Source: Planctomycetota bacterium (GTDB taxonomy: Bacteria; Planctomycetota; Planctomycetia; Pirellulales; Pirellulaceae). Taken from it: a stretch of DNA of 51,291 bases. Each line of letters starts with the position of its first letter. Within the stretch, counting starts at the first letter, position 1. The position numbers were made by a program, and so were the translations under genes. The DNA is taken from assembly GCA_029259935.1 (NCBI GenBank), contig JAJDEH010000008.1:1-51291 (forward strand), written 5' to 3'. Positions 49,765 through 51,291 of the stretch are shown here, piece after piece. The notes beneath the pieces were generated by a model. The model was not told where the DNA came from. It ran no database searches and saw only the letters and a program-made list of their open reading frames with translations.

Positions 49765-49993
49765 AGGGTACCGCCATTATCCGCGGCCACCGCCAATCGA
49801 AGATGAGAAATGAATATCCCGAAAACGTGAGAGTGCCCACGAACAAATTTCCGCACTAGGCCTCTCAGGACCGGGTCGTCGAAAAATCAATCAAATCGTT
49901 GAGCATCTAGCCGAACTTGCAGTGTAGATGCTCGTCGTTCCGCACGATCTGATAGCAGTTAGTGCGAAACTTGAACTTAGCTGGAGCAGCCAA

Positions 49994-50434
49994 ATGATGG
50001 ATTCTCTGCGGAAGGTTTGGCTCACAACCAGGCGCTTGCGATTAAGGCAGGCCAGACTGTTCGCGGCCGCCGTCCTGGTGGCTGTTTGTTCTGGTTGTGA
50101 TGGGGGTGGCGTGGAACAAAACCCGGACGGGACATTTCGCGGCACGGGGGACATCACATATAAGTACGAAACTGGCGAGGTGCTGCGTGTCGACTCTTAT
50201 GTCGATGGCAAACTGAAGCGAAGCAAGTGGTTCCGGCCCGACGGCAGACCGGTGTTCGTTACCGATTGGAGCAAAAAAGTAGGATTTGAATACTATCTCC
50301 ATCCCGACGGATCGCTGAAGACAAAGTACACCATGCGCGATGGTGTAGCCCATGGCGCGGCGTGGGAGTACGACGAGAGCGGAAAAGAAGTGTGGAAATC
50401 CATTTTTGTGAACGGCGAGGAAATGGGGGAGTAG
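49994..50434 (+). CDS. possible lipoprotein with MORN-like strands
   Basis: A 146-residue protein starting MMDSLRKVWLTTRR. After a short basic stretch there is a hydrophobic signal (LFAAAVLVAVCSGC) ending in Cys, a poor lipobox. The mature part has repeated G-(D/E)-xx-YKYxxGE or YYLHPDGSLKTKY patterns (TGDITYKYETGEVLRVDS, GVAHGAAWEYDESGKEVW) like MORN/YwqK-type repeats. The start at 49994 is preferred over 49928. The 229 bases before it hold no feature I can name. Confidence 0.55.
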   Translation: MMDSLRKVWLTTRRLRLRQARLFAAAVLVAVCSGCDGGGVEQNPDGTFRGTGDITYKYETGEVLRVDSYVDGKLKRSKWFRPDGRPVFVTDWSKKVGFEYYLHPDGSLKTKYTMRDGVAHGAAWEYDESGKEVWKSIFVNGEEMGE

Positions 50435-50501
50435 AAGGCTTGGTCCCTACCAGACAACCGGGGATCACAGCCAAGTCTGTCTGCGCGGAGTAGGGGCAAA
50501 A

Positions 50502-50949
50502 ATCGCCACGCGTATTCCTCGGCAGGAATTGATTGAGGCGTCGGAAGTCGGCATGTACCACTGCGTGAATCGGTGCGGCGGGCCTTTCTTTGCGGGGAAG
50601 ATCTGTTTCCCGGGAAGAACTTTGATCATCGTAAAACGCGGATTCGCCAGCGGTTGGAGGTGCTAGCGGGACAGTTCGGAATCGATGTTTGCGGCTTTGC
50701 GGTGGCACGACATCCACTAGAAAACAAGATGGCTGGATGAGCCGCGTGGAATTACGCGAGCGGCCGGATGCAAAGAACTCACTACGCGCGCCGCGCTTCT
50801 AACCGAGGATTTACTCCGCTCAAGCAGGCCGAGTATTTGAAGCTGCTCGATTGGACGGGCCCTCCCTGGCGTGTGTGCGGAAATATTTTCTGGCGGGATG
50901 GCGGTAAGGATCCGCAACGGGAAAGCAGCCGTGAAACGGCGAAAGCATT
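50502..50949 (+). pseudogene. decayed REP-associated tyrosine transposase (RAYT, IS200-like fold)
   Basis: The plus strand keeps pieces of a RAYT gene. From 50502 (ATC where the start ATG should be) one frame gives ATRIPRQELIEASEVG then MYHCVNR; after a small deletion near 50570 another frame gives RAFLCGEDLFPGKNFDH, then RKTRIRQRLEVLAG and FGIDVCGFAV. The next part, which should carry the HLH (HUH) metal motif, is missing: the frame ends at a stop near 50740. Near 50820 QAEYLKLLDWTG returns, a motif of the C-terminal region. Start loss, frameshift and loss of the catalytic region make it a dead copy. Confidence 0.7.
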
Positions 50950-50994
50950 ATAGGGGTAGGGAAGTCCGGTTGAGCCGGACTCCCCTACCCCTAT
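50950..50994. repeat. REP-like palindrome, copy 1
   Basis: Arms of 20 bases, ATAGGGGTAGGGAAGTCCGG (50950-50969) and its complement at 50975-50994, pair with one mismatch around a TTGAG loop. It directly follows the decayed RAYT gene. The flank to 51005 (CCGCGACCATA) recurs inverted before copy 2. Confidence 0.75.
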
Positions 50995-51243
50995 CCGCGA
51001 CCATAGCTTAGGCGGCCGGACTGCATTTCTAAAAGAGAGTTTGCAAAAGATCTGCTCGGCAAGTAATGAGCGGATGTGGCGCGCGAGGGTTGGCGGAACT
51101 GCGGCGTGATCGCGGCTGAAGTGGCCTAGTCGCCCACGCCGGCAGGCAGAACAATCATTCTGCCCACCATCATTCTGCCAACGTCTTCATCTAGGCGAAG
51201 GCTTTGCGGCTCGGCTTGAGCCCGTGCCCAAGTGCAACCAAAG
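50995..51243. other. spacer between the two REP-like palindromes
   Basis: No gene seen. It holds a perfect small hairpin GGCAGAA-CAATCA-TTCTGCC (51145-51164) and a 15-base-period repeat of ATCATTCTGCC (51154-51164 and 51169-51179). Confidence 0.5.
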
Positions 51244-51254
51244 TATGGTCGCGG

Positions 51255-51291
51255 ATAGGGGTAGGGAAGTCCGGTTGAGCCGGACTCCCCT
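51255..51291. repeat. REP-like palindrome, copy 2 (cut by the window end)
   Basis: Same core as copy 1 (ATAGGGGTAGGG..., 51255-51291), same internal orientation, but with the flank TATGGTCGCGG (51244-51254) on its left, the inverted counterpart of the right flank of copy 1. It is interrupted at the window end. Confidence 0.7.

Noticed and set aside
50259..50717. 152-codon minus-strand gene near the right end
   Set aside because: It lies opposite the lipoprotein end and the RAYT relic and has no domain; the plus-strand relic explains the region.
51145..51179. Start of a CRISPR array (repeated ATCATTCTGCC)
   Set aside because: Two short copies 15 bases apart without spacers of normal length; it fits a small tandem repeat.

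Overview
The window looks like a piece of a planctomycete chromosome, most likely of the Pirellulaceae type. This is an inference from gene content: a serine/threonine kinase fused to a long TPR array, a stand-alone RNA polymerase alpha C-terminal domain protein, PQQ-type beta-propeller and GGT-like secreted proteins, zinc-ribbon membrane proteins, and relics of a REP-associated transposase. No rRNA, intact tRNA or CRISPR array was seen.

Positions 1-18689 are the right part of a genomic island. It carries a complete set of BREX type 6 phage-defence genes, all on the minus strand and read from right to left: a small MerR-like HTH gene, brxE, brxA, brxB, brxC, pglX, pglZ, brxD and brxHI. Most neighbours overlap by a few bases (ATGA or TGATG junctions), so this is one tightly coupled operon. 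A further gene with a phosphoribosyltransferase-like domain overlaps the end of brxHI by 31 bases and looks like an extra component. brxC is split by a frameshift in a short GA-rich tract (15324-15340), so the system is switched off, is translated by slippage, or the sequence has an error there. The left edge holds the start of an IS66-type element whose tip seems to supply the stop codon of the phosphoribosyltransferase-like gene. The right border is marked by the 3' half of a tRNA-Pro(CGG) gene (18643-18689), overlapped in antisense by a reading frame resembling a detached integrase C-terminal tail. The intact tRNA and the integrase body are predicted to lie left of the window.

Positions 18690-36000 are ordinary accessory and metabolic chromosome: a secreted nitrilase-family hydrolase, the kinase-TPR protein, an unknown gene, a Tat-exported gamma-glutamyltransferase-like enzyme, a three-gene 2-oxo acid dehydrogenase operon (E1 alpha, E1 beta, E2) divergent from a LysR regulator, an M19 dipeptidase, a class III aminotransferase, a zinc-ribbon membrane protein, and groES-groEL with a clear terminator.

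Positions 37600-49800 hold a YjhG-type dehydratase, an orphan NuoI-like ferredoxin, a DUF2203 protein, an old-yellow-enzyme family protein, a PcrA/UvrD helicase, the alpha-CTD protein, a PQQ-propeller protein, and a three-gene set (membrane protein, small beta-sandwich-like protein, P-loop ATPase) of unknown role. A CTCCCCC...GGGGGAG palindrome occurs in three convergent intergenic gaps. The last kilobase holds a decayed RAYT (REP-associated tyrosine transposase) gene followed by two copies of a long REP-like palindrome, the second cut by the window end.
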